DNA of 64,000 nucleotides from JASLZO01 sp965247995. GTDB taxonomy: Bacteria; Chloroflexota; Dehalococcoidia; UBA6926. Both the position numbers and the translations under genes were made by a program. Below, in pieces: positions 41,830 to 49,686 of the stretch. Each line of letters opens with the position of its first letter. The first letter of the stretch is position 1. The stretch is taken from positions 1,550,001 to 1,614,000 of the forward strand of contig OZ252041.1 in NCBI GenBank assembly GCA_965247995.1, given 5' to 3'. Below the pieces are notes generated by a model that saw only the letters and a program-made list of their open reading frames with translations, made no database searches and was not told the origin of the DNA.

Positions 41830-43890
41830 CTAGCCCTGGTCTTTCGGGACGACCACTCGGACGAAACCGCGCCGGCCGACCTTCGCAGTCGCACCCGAGA
41901 GTCGTTCCGCGGAGACCATCGCCGACGGATCTTCGATTGGTTCCCCGTCTAGCTCGAATCCGCCTTGCAAGATCAGCCGGCGACCATCCCCTCGGCTGCC
42001 CGCCAACCCGGTTGCCGCAACGATGTCTAGGGCGGAGATACTGCCAGCGGCATCGAAGAATTCAACCGCCAACGCAACCTCTGGCACCAACGACGGTGTT
42101 TCGCCACGGACGACGACGCGGTGGAACTCGCCCCGGGCTCGTTCGACGCCTTCCGGGCCATGGAAAACGTGTGTCACCTCTGCCGCAAACCGCTCCCGGA
42201 CGTCCATGAGGTTGGGCTCGGTGGTAAGTCGCTGCTCGACCGCCTGGATCTCCTCATCTGGCGCGTCGGTGAATACGCTCAAGAACAGCGGGAGCATTTG
42301 ATCACTCACTTGGGAGAGCTTGAAGAACATCTCCACCGCGTCATCCGTTAGGTCGACGGTATTGCCGAAGGTCTTGCTCATCTTTCGGCCATCAAGGCCG
42401 GGGATGAGCGGGGTCATCAGCACGTGTTTGGTCTTGCCCAGGTAGCTTCGGACCAGATCGCGCCCCATCATCATGTTGAACATCTGATCGCGGCCGCCGA
42501 GTTCCGCGTCGACGCCCATTGCCACCGAGTCGTAACCCTGTAACAAGGGATACAGCACCTCATGGAGGTGGAGCGGTTTTTGCTCGCTCAGTCGCTTCTG
42601 GAACATGTCCCGTTCGATCAACCGTTGCACCGTGACCTTCGCCGCAAGACCGATCACATCCCGCAATGCCAGCGGGTCGAGCCAGTCGCCGTTCATCCGA
42701 ATCTCAACAGCATTTTCACCGCGAAGGTCGAGGGCATGGGCGATTTGCTCGCTGTACGTTGCGGCGTTGTCCAGCGCCTGCTCATGGGTGAGAGGTTGAC
42801 GCGCGCCAGTGAGGTCGGTCGGATCGCCGATCCGTCCCGTAAAGTCGCCGATGAGGAAGATCACGTGATGACCGTGAAGTTGGAGCCACCGGAGAACGCG
42901 CAACGACACGTAGTGGCCCAGGTGCAGGTTTCGGCTGGTTGCGTCAAAGCCTTCGTAGATGGTGAGTTTCTTGCCCGCAGCGAGATCGCGCTGCAATTCC
43001 TCCTCGACGATCACTGAATCGAGGAGGCCGCGCCTCATCAAGTCATCCAGAGACCAATCTGCAAGTGCAGTGTCATCGGACGGCCGTACTGCTGATTGAT
43101 CCGCCGAGACCACTGGTCGTCGGCTCGTCGGGCCTGTCGTTTGCGGAACGGGTTCAGAATCGGTGCGGATCGCAGAAGCCTCGTCGAGATCGACCGAAGG
43201 CGACTCGACGTCTACGAAAGCCGTCGAGACACGGGCGTCCGCTCCGAAATGATCGTTCGCCAGACCGACGAGTTCCTCGACCGCGCGATGAACCGAGTCC
43301 TCCGTTTCGCCACGGAATCCGTCAACCGGGAAGAGCAGCGTGCGGGTCTCTTCGGTCACTTTGGCAGGCTCGCCCTGGCGCCAGATCCACCGGCGCGTCC
43401 GAATATCAGACCCCGTCGCGTACACCGGCTCGCCGGGTGGTACTTCTTGCCCAACGTCGGCATTGATCGGTACGAACCTGTCCCCGTCGCGGCTGAGGCG
43501 GACCTCGACATCCCCATGCAATCGGTCCAGATCATGGGCGCCAATGGGGACCAAGTGTCGCAATGACACCAAGTTCGAAGCGTCGACCGCGGCGTTGATA
43601 CTGGGGATCGCGTCTCCCTTTGCCGCTCGTTCTACAAGCGCACGGACGGAGGACGGATACCGTTTTGAGTTGATCTCGCTTCTCGAGAACGCTCGGGACC
43701 ACGCCGTCAACGATTCGTTTTCGTCCAACGCCGTCCCACCCAGACGGGACGGTATCGAAGCAGTTGTCTCGTGGAACGCTTCCGTCAGCGCCGGCAGAAG
43801 TGCAGGTACGTTCGCTTCCCGGACGTACACGAGCCCCACGACGTACGTGGGGTGACGATCGAAGATCTCCTTTGCAACGGAGAAGCGCAT
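41830..43890 (-). CDS. tyrS: Tyrosyl-tRNA synthetase with N-terminal B3/B4 (PheRS beta editing-type) domain
   Basis: 686 aa from ATG 43890 (GTG 43917 also possible). Residues about 1-225 match free-standing B3/B4 proteins: FSVAKEIFDRHPTYVVGLVYV, KRYPSSVRALVERAAKGDAIPSINAAVDASNLVSLRHLVPIGAHDLDRLHGDVEVRL, PPGEPVYA and RRWIWRQGEPAKVTEET. A disordered linker (about 226-275) leads into a complete class I TyrRS: GFDATSRNLHLGHYVSLRV (HIGH motif about 322), HEVLYPLLQGYDSVAMGVDAELGG, GRKMSKTFGN (KMSKS motif about 503) and a C-terminal S4 RNA-binding domain (RRLILQGGFELDGEPI). Usual TyrRS length is about 400-420. In PheRS the B3/B4 domain removes misattached tyrosine. It lies 73 nt after tRNA-Tyr. Confidence 0.93.
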   Translation of the reverse strand: MRFSVAKEIFDRHPTYVVGLVYVREANVPALLPALTEAFHETTASIPSRLGGTALDENESLTAWSRAFSRSEINSKRYPSSVRALVERAAKGDAIPSINAAVDASNLVSLRHLVPIGAHDLDRLHGDVEVRLSRDGDRFVPINADVGQEVPPGEPVYATGSDIRTRRWIWRQGEPAKVTEETRTLLFPVDGFRGETEDSVHRAVEELVGLANDHFGADARVSTAFVDVESPSVDLDEASAIRTDSEPVPQTTGPTSRRPVVSADQSAVRPSDDTALADWSLDDLMRRGLLDSVIVEEELQRDLAAGKKLTIYEGFDATSRNLHLGHYVSLRVLRWLQLHGHHVIFLIGDFTGRIGDPTDLTGARQPLTHEQALDNAATYSEQIAHALDLRGENAVEIRMNGDWLDPLALRDVIGLAAKVTVQRLIERDMFQKRLSEQKPLHLHEVLYPLLQGYDSVAMGVDAELGGRDQMFNMMMGRDLVRSYLGKTKHVLMTPLIPGLDGRKMSKTFGNTVDLTDDAVEMFFKLSQVSDQMLPLFLSVFTDAPDEEIQAVEQRLTTEPNLMDVRERFAAEVTHVFHGPEGVERARGEFHRVVVRGETPSLVPEVALAVEFFDAAGSISALDIVAATGLAGSRGDGRRLILQGGFELDGEPIEDPSAMVSAERLSGATAKVGRRGFVRVVVPKDQG

Positions 43891-43963
43891 CGCTAGGAAC
43901 CTGTCAGGGCCGTCCACTGGCCATAAGCGAGTCCCATCCGGGATTCGTTGTAATTGACGAACC

Positions 43964-44050
43964 TGGTGGCAGGGGAGGGATTCGAACCCCCGAAGCCCGA
44001 CGGGCGCCTAGTTTACAGCCAGGTGCGATTGTCCACTCCGCCACCCTGCC
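43964..44050 (-). tRNA. tRNA-Tyr(GUA)
   Basis: Acceptor GGCAGGG (44050-44044) pairs with CCCTGCC (43974-43968), discriminator A, and encoded CCA at 43966-43964. The anticodon loop has CTGTAAA with GTA. There is a long variable arm (class II form, as in bacterial tRNA-Tyr) and a T-loop TTCGAAT. It lies between aroF and the tyrS fusion on the same strand, so the tRNA may be processed from the operon transcript. Confidence 0.96.
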
Positions 44051-44083
44051 TCCACTTTCATTGTACGAGCCAGTGAGTCGTCG

Positions 44084-45112
44084 TTACAGTGTGCGGCCCA
44101 CGGCCTGCGCAATCTTTGCAAGCTCGTCGCGCATCTGCGGCATCCATTCGAGGGGCAGAGACTGAGGCCCGTCCGACAATGCCTGGGTCGGGTCCGGATG
44201 GACTTCGATAATGAGGCCGTCCGCCCCCGCCGCGATTGCCGCTTTCGCCATTGGGATGACCAGGTCGCGCTGACCAGTCCCGTGGCTCGGGTCCACAATC
44301 ACCGGCAGCGGTGTTTCTTTCTTGAGGATCTGGACCGCCGTGAGGTCGAGTACGTTGCGCGCGAACTCGTCGTCGAAGCTGCGGATCCCGCGTTCGCACA
44401 GCATGACGTTCCAATTGCCCTCGTTCACGATGTACTCCGCGCTGAGAAGCCATTCGCGGATGGACGCATGGAAGCCGCGTTTCAGCATCACCGGTTTCTG
44501 CGTCTTCCCGACCGCCGAAAGGAGGCGGAACGCATGCATCGTACGGGCCCCAATTTGCAGGATGTCCGCGTATTCGGCGCACATCTCCACGTCCATCTCG
44601 GACATGACCTCCGTGATGACGAGCAACCCCAACTCGTCGGCTGCTTCACGAAGAAGCCGCAGGCCCTCTAACCCGAGGCCCTGGAAGGCATACGGTGAAG
44701 TCCGGGGTTTGAATGCGCCGCCCCGCAGTATCGGGAAGCCGGCTTCGTGCACCGCCTGGGCAGTGGTCCGAAGCTGCTGGCGGTCCTCGACGGCACAGGG
44801 CCCGACCATCATGACCACACGGTCTGTACCGATGTCGACGCCGTTCTCAAGGTGAATGACCGTATCGCGTTTTCTGAGATCTCCCGACTCACGGCTGACC
44901 TGTTTGTAGGGCCGCATGATGGGGATGACCCGTTCCACGCCGGGCATGACCTCGAGAACATCGCGGCCTCCCCGTGTCGTATCGCCAATCACGGCAACAA
45001 CGCTCGTGAATTCCCCGCGTTCGACGTCGGCCTTGTAGCCAAGCTGGTCGATACGTTCGATTACTGCGTCCACCTGGTCCTGGTTTGCATCGCTTCGCAT
45101 CACGACGATCAT
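44084..45112 (-). CDS. aroF: 3-deoxy-7-phosphoheptulonate (DAHP) synthase, type I-beta with N-terminal regulatory domain
   Basis: 342 aa from ATG 45112, preceded by GGAGG; a frame reaching 45160 runs into the terminator and is not used. The N-terminal ferredoxin-like regulatory domain (MIVVMRSDANQDQVDAVIERI ... EFTSVVAVIGD, about 1-70) is as in Thermotoga DAHP synthase and senses Tyr/Phe. The barrel shows VVMMVGPCAVEDRQQL (metal Cys), ILRGGAFKPRTSPYAFQGLG, LQIGARTMHAF, PVMLKRGF, VIVDPSHGTGQRDLVIPMAKAAIAAGADGL and EVHPDPTQALSDGPQSL. First committed step of aromatic amino-acid synthesis. Confidence 0.96.
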   Translation of the reverse strand: MIVVMRSDANQDQVDAVIERIDQLGYKADVERGEFTSVVAVIGDTTRGGRDVLEVMPGVERVIPIMRPYKQVSRESGDLRKRDTVIHLENGVDIGTDRVVMMVGPCAVEDRQQLRTTAQAVHEAGFPILRGGAFKPRTSPYAFQGLGLEGLRLLREAADELGLLVITEVMSEMDVEMCAEYADILQIGARTMHAFRLLSAVGKTQKPVMLKRGFHASIREWLLSAEYIVNEGNWNVMLCERGIRSFDDEFARNVLDLTAVQILKKETPLPVIVDPSHGTGQRDLVIPMAKAAIAAGADGLIIEVHPDPTQALSDGPQSLPLEWMPQMRDELAKIAQAVGRTL

Positions 45113-45158
45113 CTGAATCCTCCATCCTGCGTCCGTGCCAATGCTGGGTAATGGGTAC

Positions 45159-45187
45159 AAAAAAACCCTCCTCGCGGGGCGGGAGGG
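45159..45187 (-). terminator. Intrinsic terminator in aroF leader (attenuator)
   Basis: On the minus strand CCCTCC (45187-45182) pairs with GGAGGG (45171-45166). CGC/GCG pairing continues inside, with one bulged A and a CCC loop, and seven Ts follow (45165-45159). It lies between the leader-peptide stop and the aroF ribosome site, the classic place for a transcription attenuator. Confidence 0.8.
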
Positions 45188-45217
45188 CTATCTCCTTCGG
45201 CGTCCGTGCCAGTTCCG

Positions 45218-45328
45218 TCACACGGCAGCCAAGCCCACCCCGACGAATCGGGGGTAGATAAACGCGAACCCCGTAAGCGTGAAGGCGGTCTGATGAGTGT
45301 TCGCTGTCACCACTGGTCTCAACCTCAT
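45218..45328 (-). CDS. Putative Phe/Tyr-rich leader peptide of aroF attenuator
   Basis: Short reading frame of 36 codons from ATG 45328 or 31 from GTG 45313, the latter having GAGG about 9 nt upstream. Its middle reads TAFTLTGFAFIYPRF: four Phe and one Tyr in 15 residues. The stop is at 45220-45218. The terminator hairpin begins about 30 nt beyond the stop, then the aroF ribosome site. Ribosome stalling at Phe or Tyr codons could choose between hairpins. Position and composition support an attenuation leader; expression is unproven. Confidence 0.55.
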   Translation of the reverse strand: MRLRPVVTANTHQTAFTLTGFAFIYPRFVGVGLAAV

Positions 45329-45332
45329 TGCA

Positions 45333-45361
45333 ACGTTACGAACGCCTGTTTGGGGTGTCAA
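45333..45361 (-). promoter_or_regulatory. Predicted promoter of the aroF leader/operon
   Basis: Minus strand TTGACA (45361-45356), a 17-nt spacer, TAACGT (45338-45333). The start of transcription would fall near 45326, at the ATG of the leader frame. Either that ATG is leaderless or the GTG at 45313 is the true leader start. Confidence 0.5.
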
Positions 45362-45375
45362 GGCCGCCCTATCCC

Positions 45376-45879
45376 TTACGTCTTTCCAAGGACCACCAGC
45401 ACGACGCCCGCAAACACAAGCAACGCGCCGGCCACCATCCGAGGCGAAACACGTTCGACACGCTGGAGAAACAGGTGTGTGAGCGCGATGGCGATCAACG
45501 GGTTTATCGCGGCAATCGGTGAGGCCAACGTCACCGGTGCGCGCGACAGCGCTGCGAACATGAAAAGGACGCCGAACGACGATGCGATGCCAGCGAGCGC
45601 CATCCACATGATCTCCGCCCTGGGTGCTCGTAGGTCACGTTTCAAGCTCGTCGAAGACATTGCGGCGAGAATGATCATTCCGAACAGGATCGTGTACGTG
45701 GCTCCTACTTGGAACGGAGCGGATGTCGTGATGAGATGGCGGGCTAGTGTCTGTGTCACTCCATACGCGGCCGCCGCGAGGAGCGCCGACGCCAGGCCGA
45801 TGGTGACGGGACCGCGCCACCGCGGTGGGCGGTGAAGTGCGGTCTCTGGAGGCGTTTCCGAGCCGGTCGATTCGGTCAT
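45376..45879 (-). CDS. EamA-type permease half, C-terminal
   Basis: 167 aa from ATG 45879, overlapping the upstream stop by 4 nt (ATGA). About five helices form one EamA unit: GPVTIGLASALLAAAAYGVTQTLARHLI, VGATYTILFGMIILAAMSS, IMWMALAGIASSFGVLFMFAALSRAPVTLASPIAAINPLIAIALTHLFL and AGALLVFAGVVLVVLG. Normal EamA permeases have two units in one chain; here the halves are separate genes and presumably pair. The frame open further upstream overlaps the other half gene and is not used. Substrate unknown. Confidence 0.85.
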   Translation of the reverse strand: MTESTGSETPPETALHRPPRWRGPVTIGLASALLAAAAYGVTQTLARHLITTSAPFQVGATYTILFGMIILAAMSSTSLKRDLRAPRAEIMWMALAGIASSFGVLFMFAALSRAPVTLASPIAAINPLIAIALTHLFLQRVERVSPRMVAGALLVFAGVVLVVLGKT

Positions 45880-46316
45880 TCCCGCCGCTCCGACACGACG
45901 ATCGCCAAACCGCCAACGACCGCCAGAATCCCGAAGATCACTGGGAGCGTTACTTCCTCGCCTAAGAACACGAGCGCTAGAGACGCAGCCACGATTGGGG
46001 AGGAACCGAGAATCGCGGAGGCGGGCGCGACGCCAGCGAGCCGGATGCCGTTGTAGCTTAAGAACCGGCCGATCGGGAACTGGATCGAACCCAGAATGGC
46101 GAACAGCCCGAGCGTCCCCAACGAGATCGAGAACACCGCGCCGAAGTCCATGGCCAGTGCAATCGCCAGGATCAACACGAACCCCGATACCAACGAGATG
46201 AACGTCCCGGTCGTCGACCCCATCGTGCGCATCCCTAGACGCGCAACGACGGCGCCGGTTGCCCAAGACGCGGCCGCGAGCGCTGCGAAGATCGCTCCCA
46301 GCAGGGTGTCTGACAC
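45876..46316 (-). CDS. EamA-type permease half, N-terminal
   Basis: 146 aa from GTG 46316, with GGAGG upstream. One five-helix EamA unit: LLGAIFAALAAASWATGAVVARLGMRTMG, GTFISLVSGFVLILAIALAMDF, LFAILGSIQFPIGRFLSYNGIRLAGVAPASAILGSSPIVAASLALVFLGE and PVIFGILAVVGGLAIVVS. It is coupled to the next half by ATGA overlap. Together they equal a DMT-superfamily metabolite exporter. Divergent from the PRTase gene; nothing links it clearly to the aromatic operon downstream. Confidence 0.83.
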   Translation of the reverse strand: MSDTLLGAIFAALAAASWATGAVVARLGMRTMGSTTGTFISLVSGFVLILAIALAMDFGAVFSISLGTLGLFAILGSIQFPIGRFLSYNGIRLAGVAPASAILGSSPIVAASLALVFLGEEVTLPVIFGILAVVGGLAIVVSERRE

Positions 46317-46479
46317 GGTCGGTGCGGTCCTCCGGCAATGGGTTAATGGGAACTGCGGCGGCGAGCAAAAATACCGCGCGTGCCGTCTTCTCTCCGGACG
46401 ATTATCAAGCACACGGACGCGCAACGCCAATGGCTTAACGATGAGTCCGTCCGATATGCTCTGGTCTGGAGGGAAGTCC

Positions 46480-47091
46480 ATGCGCACCAGTACAGACCGC
46501 CGTCCATCCCGCGCCCTTCAGAGGGCAGCCGCCCGCGGTGTCGACCGGGTCCTGATCAGCGAGCGGAGGCTTCGCAGGCGAGTCCGGGAACTCGGTTCAC
46601 AGCTCAGTCGCGACTACGCCGGAAGTGAAATCGTGTGCGTGGGTGCGCTTAACGGTGTGATTTGCTTCCTCTCTGACCTTCTCCGCGACATGGACCTGAT
46701 GACCTCGATCGATTTGATCGATGTCCATCGGTCCGTCGCCGACGGCACGCACCAGGTGAAGCTTGATGACAACCCGTTCCATCTATCAATCGAGGGCCGG
46801 CACGTCCTGATCGTCGAGGACATTGTCGACACCGGGTTGACCCTTCGTGAAATCGTCGCTGCCGTGCGAAGGCAGAAACCCGCCTCGCAGCGCGTGTGCG
46901 CGTTGCTGGATAAACCTGCTCACCGGCAGGTGGAGGTTGCCCTCGACTACGTCGGGTTCGAGATCCCTCCACACTTCGTTGTTGGATATGGGCTCGACTA
47001 CGAACACCGGTATCGCAACCTACCGTTCGTGGGGATTGTTGAAGACGCCGATTGGCTGCCGGCGATGCTGAAACAAGCGCCGAGCGGCTGA
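46480..47091 (+). CDS. hpt: Hypoxanthine-guanine phosphoribosyltransferase-like protein
   Basis: 203 aa from ATG 46480, set by GGAGGG six bases upstream. Type I PRTase: VLISERRLRRRVRELGSQLSRDYAG, then the CVGALNGVICFLSDLLRDM loop and the PRPP-binding motif VLIVEDIVDTGLTLREI. The C-terminal end GFEIPPHFVVGYGLDYEHRYRNLPFVGIV is typical of bacterial HPRT (purine salvage from hypoxanthine or guanine with PRPP). An extra 35-residue basic N-terminus precedes the core. A DUF2007-type gene follows. Confidence 0.92.
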   Translation: MRTSTDRRPSRALQRAAARGVDRVLISERRLRRRVRELGSQLSRDYAGSEIVCVGALNGVICFLSDLLRDMDLMTSIDLIDVHRSVADGTHQVKLDDNPFHLSIEGRHVLIVEDIVDTGLTLREIVAAVRRQKPASQRVCALLDKPAHRQVEVALDYVGFEIPPHFVVGYGLDYEHRYRNLPFVGIVEDADWLPAMLKQAPSG

Positions 47092-47105
47092 AGGACAGGT
47101 GGCCG

Positions 47106-47360
47106 GTGGATTGGACGCACCTGACGACGGTTTCCGATCAACTCACGGCCGAGATGCTGGTCCAGGCGTTGCGGGACGAGGATATCGATGCGCTGGTCAA
47201 CGCCGGGGACACCGCCGGGTACCTCGGTGTGACCCCTAACCCGTGTCGGGTGATGGTGGCCGGAGACCAATGGTCTCACGCGATCAGGTTGTTGGAAGAA
47301 TGGTCTGCTCAGGACTTACCTGAGAACATGGGCGGCGGATCGGAGGCGGACGTTCGCTGA
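47106..47360 (+). CDS. Small DUF2007-like protein
   Basis: 84 aa from GTG 47106, with AAGGACAGG upstream; the frame is open to 47052 inside hpt. Sequence LTTVSDQLTAEMLVQALRDEDIDALVNAGDTAG ... CRVMVAGDQWSHAIRLLEEW fits the DUF2007 fold: 'which residue of a signal protein' helices then a strand and a final amphipathic helix. Function unknown. A second member of the same general type is at 53606-53875. It may be translated with hpt, the start lying 15 nt after its stop. Confidence 0.7.
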   Translation: MDWTHLTTVSDQLTAEMLVQALRDEDIDALVNAGDTAGYLGVTPNPCRVMVAGDQWSHAIRLLEEWSAQDLPENMGGGSEADVR

Positions 47361-47384
47361 TCCATAAACCGTGGGGTAACGGAC

Positions 47385-48602
47385 TCAGTCAAACGGTGGA
47401 ACACTCCGCAAACCCTCGATCATCGATGTCCGCAGCAGGTACGCACGGGACGCGGCTGGATCCTCGGCCATTCGTCGCTGCTCATCGTGTCTCTGTCTGC
47501 GGGTTTCGGGATCTCGCTGACGAATGTTCTGTTCGTTTTGGGCGGTCTGGGCTTGGATGTACTCGAGGGCGATGCGGCGACGCTCCTCCGCAAAGTGGTC
47601 GAGCGCCCGAGTGTCACCCCCGGACTGAAGGGTTCTGGCGAGCGCTTCCGTGAGCATGACTGCATCATGGATTCCGCCGTTCAATCCCATACCACCCAAT
47701 GGATTGTTCACGTGGGCGGCATCTCCTGCTAACAACCCCCGGCCGACCCGGTAGGTCTTCGCGACCCGCTGGTGGACTCCGTACACATTGCGATACACGA
47801 GCGGATACGGCTGTCCGGTTGGATAAACGCGCTGGTATCGCTCCTGCGCCAGCTCATCCAACGCCTGAGCATTTGGCTCCTCGTCGAACACGGTCTCCTC
47901 GGGTTTCGTGGGGAACAACACGCGCCACAACCCTGGTGACCGGAGCAGGACGAACCATTCGTCGGGATCCGACACGTAGTTCACGTGCGCCAGGTCGGGC
48001 ATGACCGACCAGAAATCGAACGTTGTGAACGTAACGAGGTAGCGCTCGGGGTAGGTCATACCTTCGAACTCGATTCCAAGCGCATGTCTGACCTCGCTCC
48101 GGCCCCCGTCGGCGCCTACGACGTATGACCCCGCAAACTCCGTTCGTCCCTCGGGGGTTTCGACGACTACCGTGACGCCGTCGGAGGTCTGTTCGACTCT
48201 AACCACCCGGTGATCGAAGAGCACCGTGGAGTCTTCGAACTGCTGCAGTTCTGCGTATAGCAACTCGACGAGCGCGAACTGCTCGATCTGGAGCCGGTAT
48301 GGGTATGTGGTGAAGTCGGCAAGTACTCCAAGGTCGAACTCAGCAACGAGGCCGTCGTGTCGGTCGCGGAACTGGAACTTGTCGGCCACCAACCCCTTCG
48401 ACCGGAGGGCCGCTCCGACGCCAAGGCCGTCCAACATTTCGATGGTGGGGGGATGAAAGGTGGAGGCGCGGTACTCCTCAACGAGGTTCGACTCCGCTTC
48501 GAACACGACCACGCGGATGCCACGCCGTGCGAGACCGAGCGCGACCGTTAACCCGACAGCCCCCGCTCCGGAGACGAGCACAGGAGGCGCGGTGGATGTC
48601 AT
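47385..48602 (-). CDS. FAD-dependent aromatic-ring monooxygenase-like protein (group A)
   Basis: 405 aa. Rossmann GxGxxG VLVSGAGAVGLTVALGLARRG with VVFEAE, a second FAD/NADPH motif VVGADGGRSEVRHALG, and GLLAGDAAHVNNPLGGMGLNGGIHDAVML for ribityl contact. PHBH/UbiH-type hydroxylase using NAD(P)H and O2. Length fits the single-domain subgroup. The C-terminus is Gln/Arg-rich and without a thioredoxin-like domain. Substrate not inferable. It shares the minus strand with the LysR gene behind it (48766-49686), 163 nt away. Confidence 0.9.
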   Translation of the reverse strand: MTSTAPPVLVSGAGAVGLTVALGLARRGIRVVVFEAESNLVEEYRASTFHPPTIEMLDGLGVGAALRSKGLVADKFQFRDRHDGLVAEFDLGVLADFTTYPYRLQIEQFALVELLYAELQQFEDSTVLFDHRVVRVEQTSDGVTVVVETPEGRTEFAGSYVVGADGGRSEVRHALGIEFEGMTYPERYLVTFTTFDFWSVMPDLAHVNYVSDPDEWFVLLRSPGLWRVLFPTKPEETVFDEEPNAQALDELAQERYQRVYPTGQPYPLVYRNVYGVHQRVAKTYRVGRGLLAGDAAHVNNPLGGMGLNGGIHDAVMLTEALARTLQSGGDTRALDHFAEERRRIALEYIQAQTAQNEQNIRQRDPETRRQRHDEQRRMAEDPAASRAYLLRTSMIEGLRSVPPFD

Positions 48603-48765
48603 CGAATCACCTGGTCGGATGCGGTCATGTGCGGCTAATGGTCTCGGTCGCCGTCATCGTCACCCCAGCCGATGTGTGGGGTTGTCGTGCGTTTCACCAA
48701 TCCTACCGGCTCCGTGCCGCAGGGGGGCAAACCGGTCAAGGTGCGCGCGGCGGCCGGTGAACGGG

Positions 48766-49686
48766 TCACCGCCCAAGTTCGGGCGGCGGGTGTCGTGCTC
48801 CCCAGGTTACGGCGAACTCGACGAATGCGCGCCCTAGCTGCGTGGTCAGCCCTCCTTCTGGATGCACGATGAACAGCTCCCTTGCCAGGTCTACGCCATC
48901 CACGGCCAAGGCGTTCAGCACCCGAGCACTCACCGGTGTTGCTGCCGCAAACGCGGACACGAAAGCGACGCCAAGCCCGGCCTGAACCCCTGAAATCACG
49001 GCCTGAGTGCTGCCCAGGGTGGTCGTACTTGCCCAAACATCCGGTCCCAGACCGGCGAGTTGTAGTTGACGGCGGACGTTCGCCATCGTTCCGGAGCCCG
49101 ATTCCCTGGTGACCAATGGCTCGCCGACCAGTTCCTCAAGCGCGATGCTCGACCGCGGCGAGAAGGGGTGGTCATTCGCGACGATCAACACCACGTTGTC
49201 GTGGAGGAACGCAATGTGCGCCAACCGCGTGCGGCTGGCACGCGCTCCGATGAATCCGACATCGCATTCGCCTCGCACGGTCCGTTCGACGACGCCATTG
49301 GTGTCGTCGACCGTCACGGTTGCGTCCACCTGCGGGTACTGGCGCTTGAACTCGGATAGCAAACCAGGAACTAAGAATTCGCCAGGGACTGTGCTCGCCG
49401 CGACGGTCAGGTGACCGCGGACCTCTCCAGCCAGCTCCGATAACTCCTCCAACAGCTCGTCCTCGCGAGCCACAACCTGGCGGCTGTGACCGAAGAAGCG
49501 CTCGCCCTCTGGCGTCAGACGCAGCCGTCCCCCACCGCGCTCGAGCAGCCGGACGTTCAGGTCCCGTTCCAGACGCCGGACCTGTTGCGAAACCGCGGGT
49601 TGAGTGATCCCCAGCCCGGCCGCCGCCGCAGAGAAACTCCCGTGTCGGACGATCTCGAGAAACGTTCGCAGATAGCTTGTGTCCAT
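48766..49686 (-). CDS. LysR-family transcriptional regulator
   Basis: 306 aa from ATG 49686; upstream in-frame codons are ignored. Winged helix MDTSYLRTFLEIVRHGSFSAAAAGLGITQPAVSQQVRRLERDLNVRLLERGGGRLRLT, then a two-lobed effector domain (LTVAASTVPGEFLVPGLLSEF ... DVGFIGAR ... LVTRESGSGTMANVRRQL ... VISGVQAGLGVAFVS). The GSGT and GxGVAFVS segments fit CysB/CbbR-like subgroups that sense small anions or metabolites. Divergent from the PhnD/C/E/E cassette and upstream of the FAD monooxygenase; it probably regulates one of the two. Confidence 0.93.
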   Translation of the reverse strand: MDTSYLRTFLEIVRHGSFSAAAAGLGITQPAVSQQVRRLERDLNVRLLERGGGRLRLTPEGERFFGHSRQVVAREDELLEELSELAGEVRGHLTVAASTVPGEFLVPGLLSEFKRQYPQVDATVTVDDTNGVVERTVRGECDVGFIGARASRTRLAHIAFLHDNVVLIVANDHPFSPRSSIALEELVGEPLVTRESGSGTMANVRRQLQLAGLGPDVWASTTTLGSTQAVISGVQAGLGVAFVSAFAAATPVSARVLNALAVDGVDLARELFIVHPEGGLTTQLGRAFVEFAVTWGARHPPPELGR

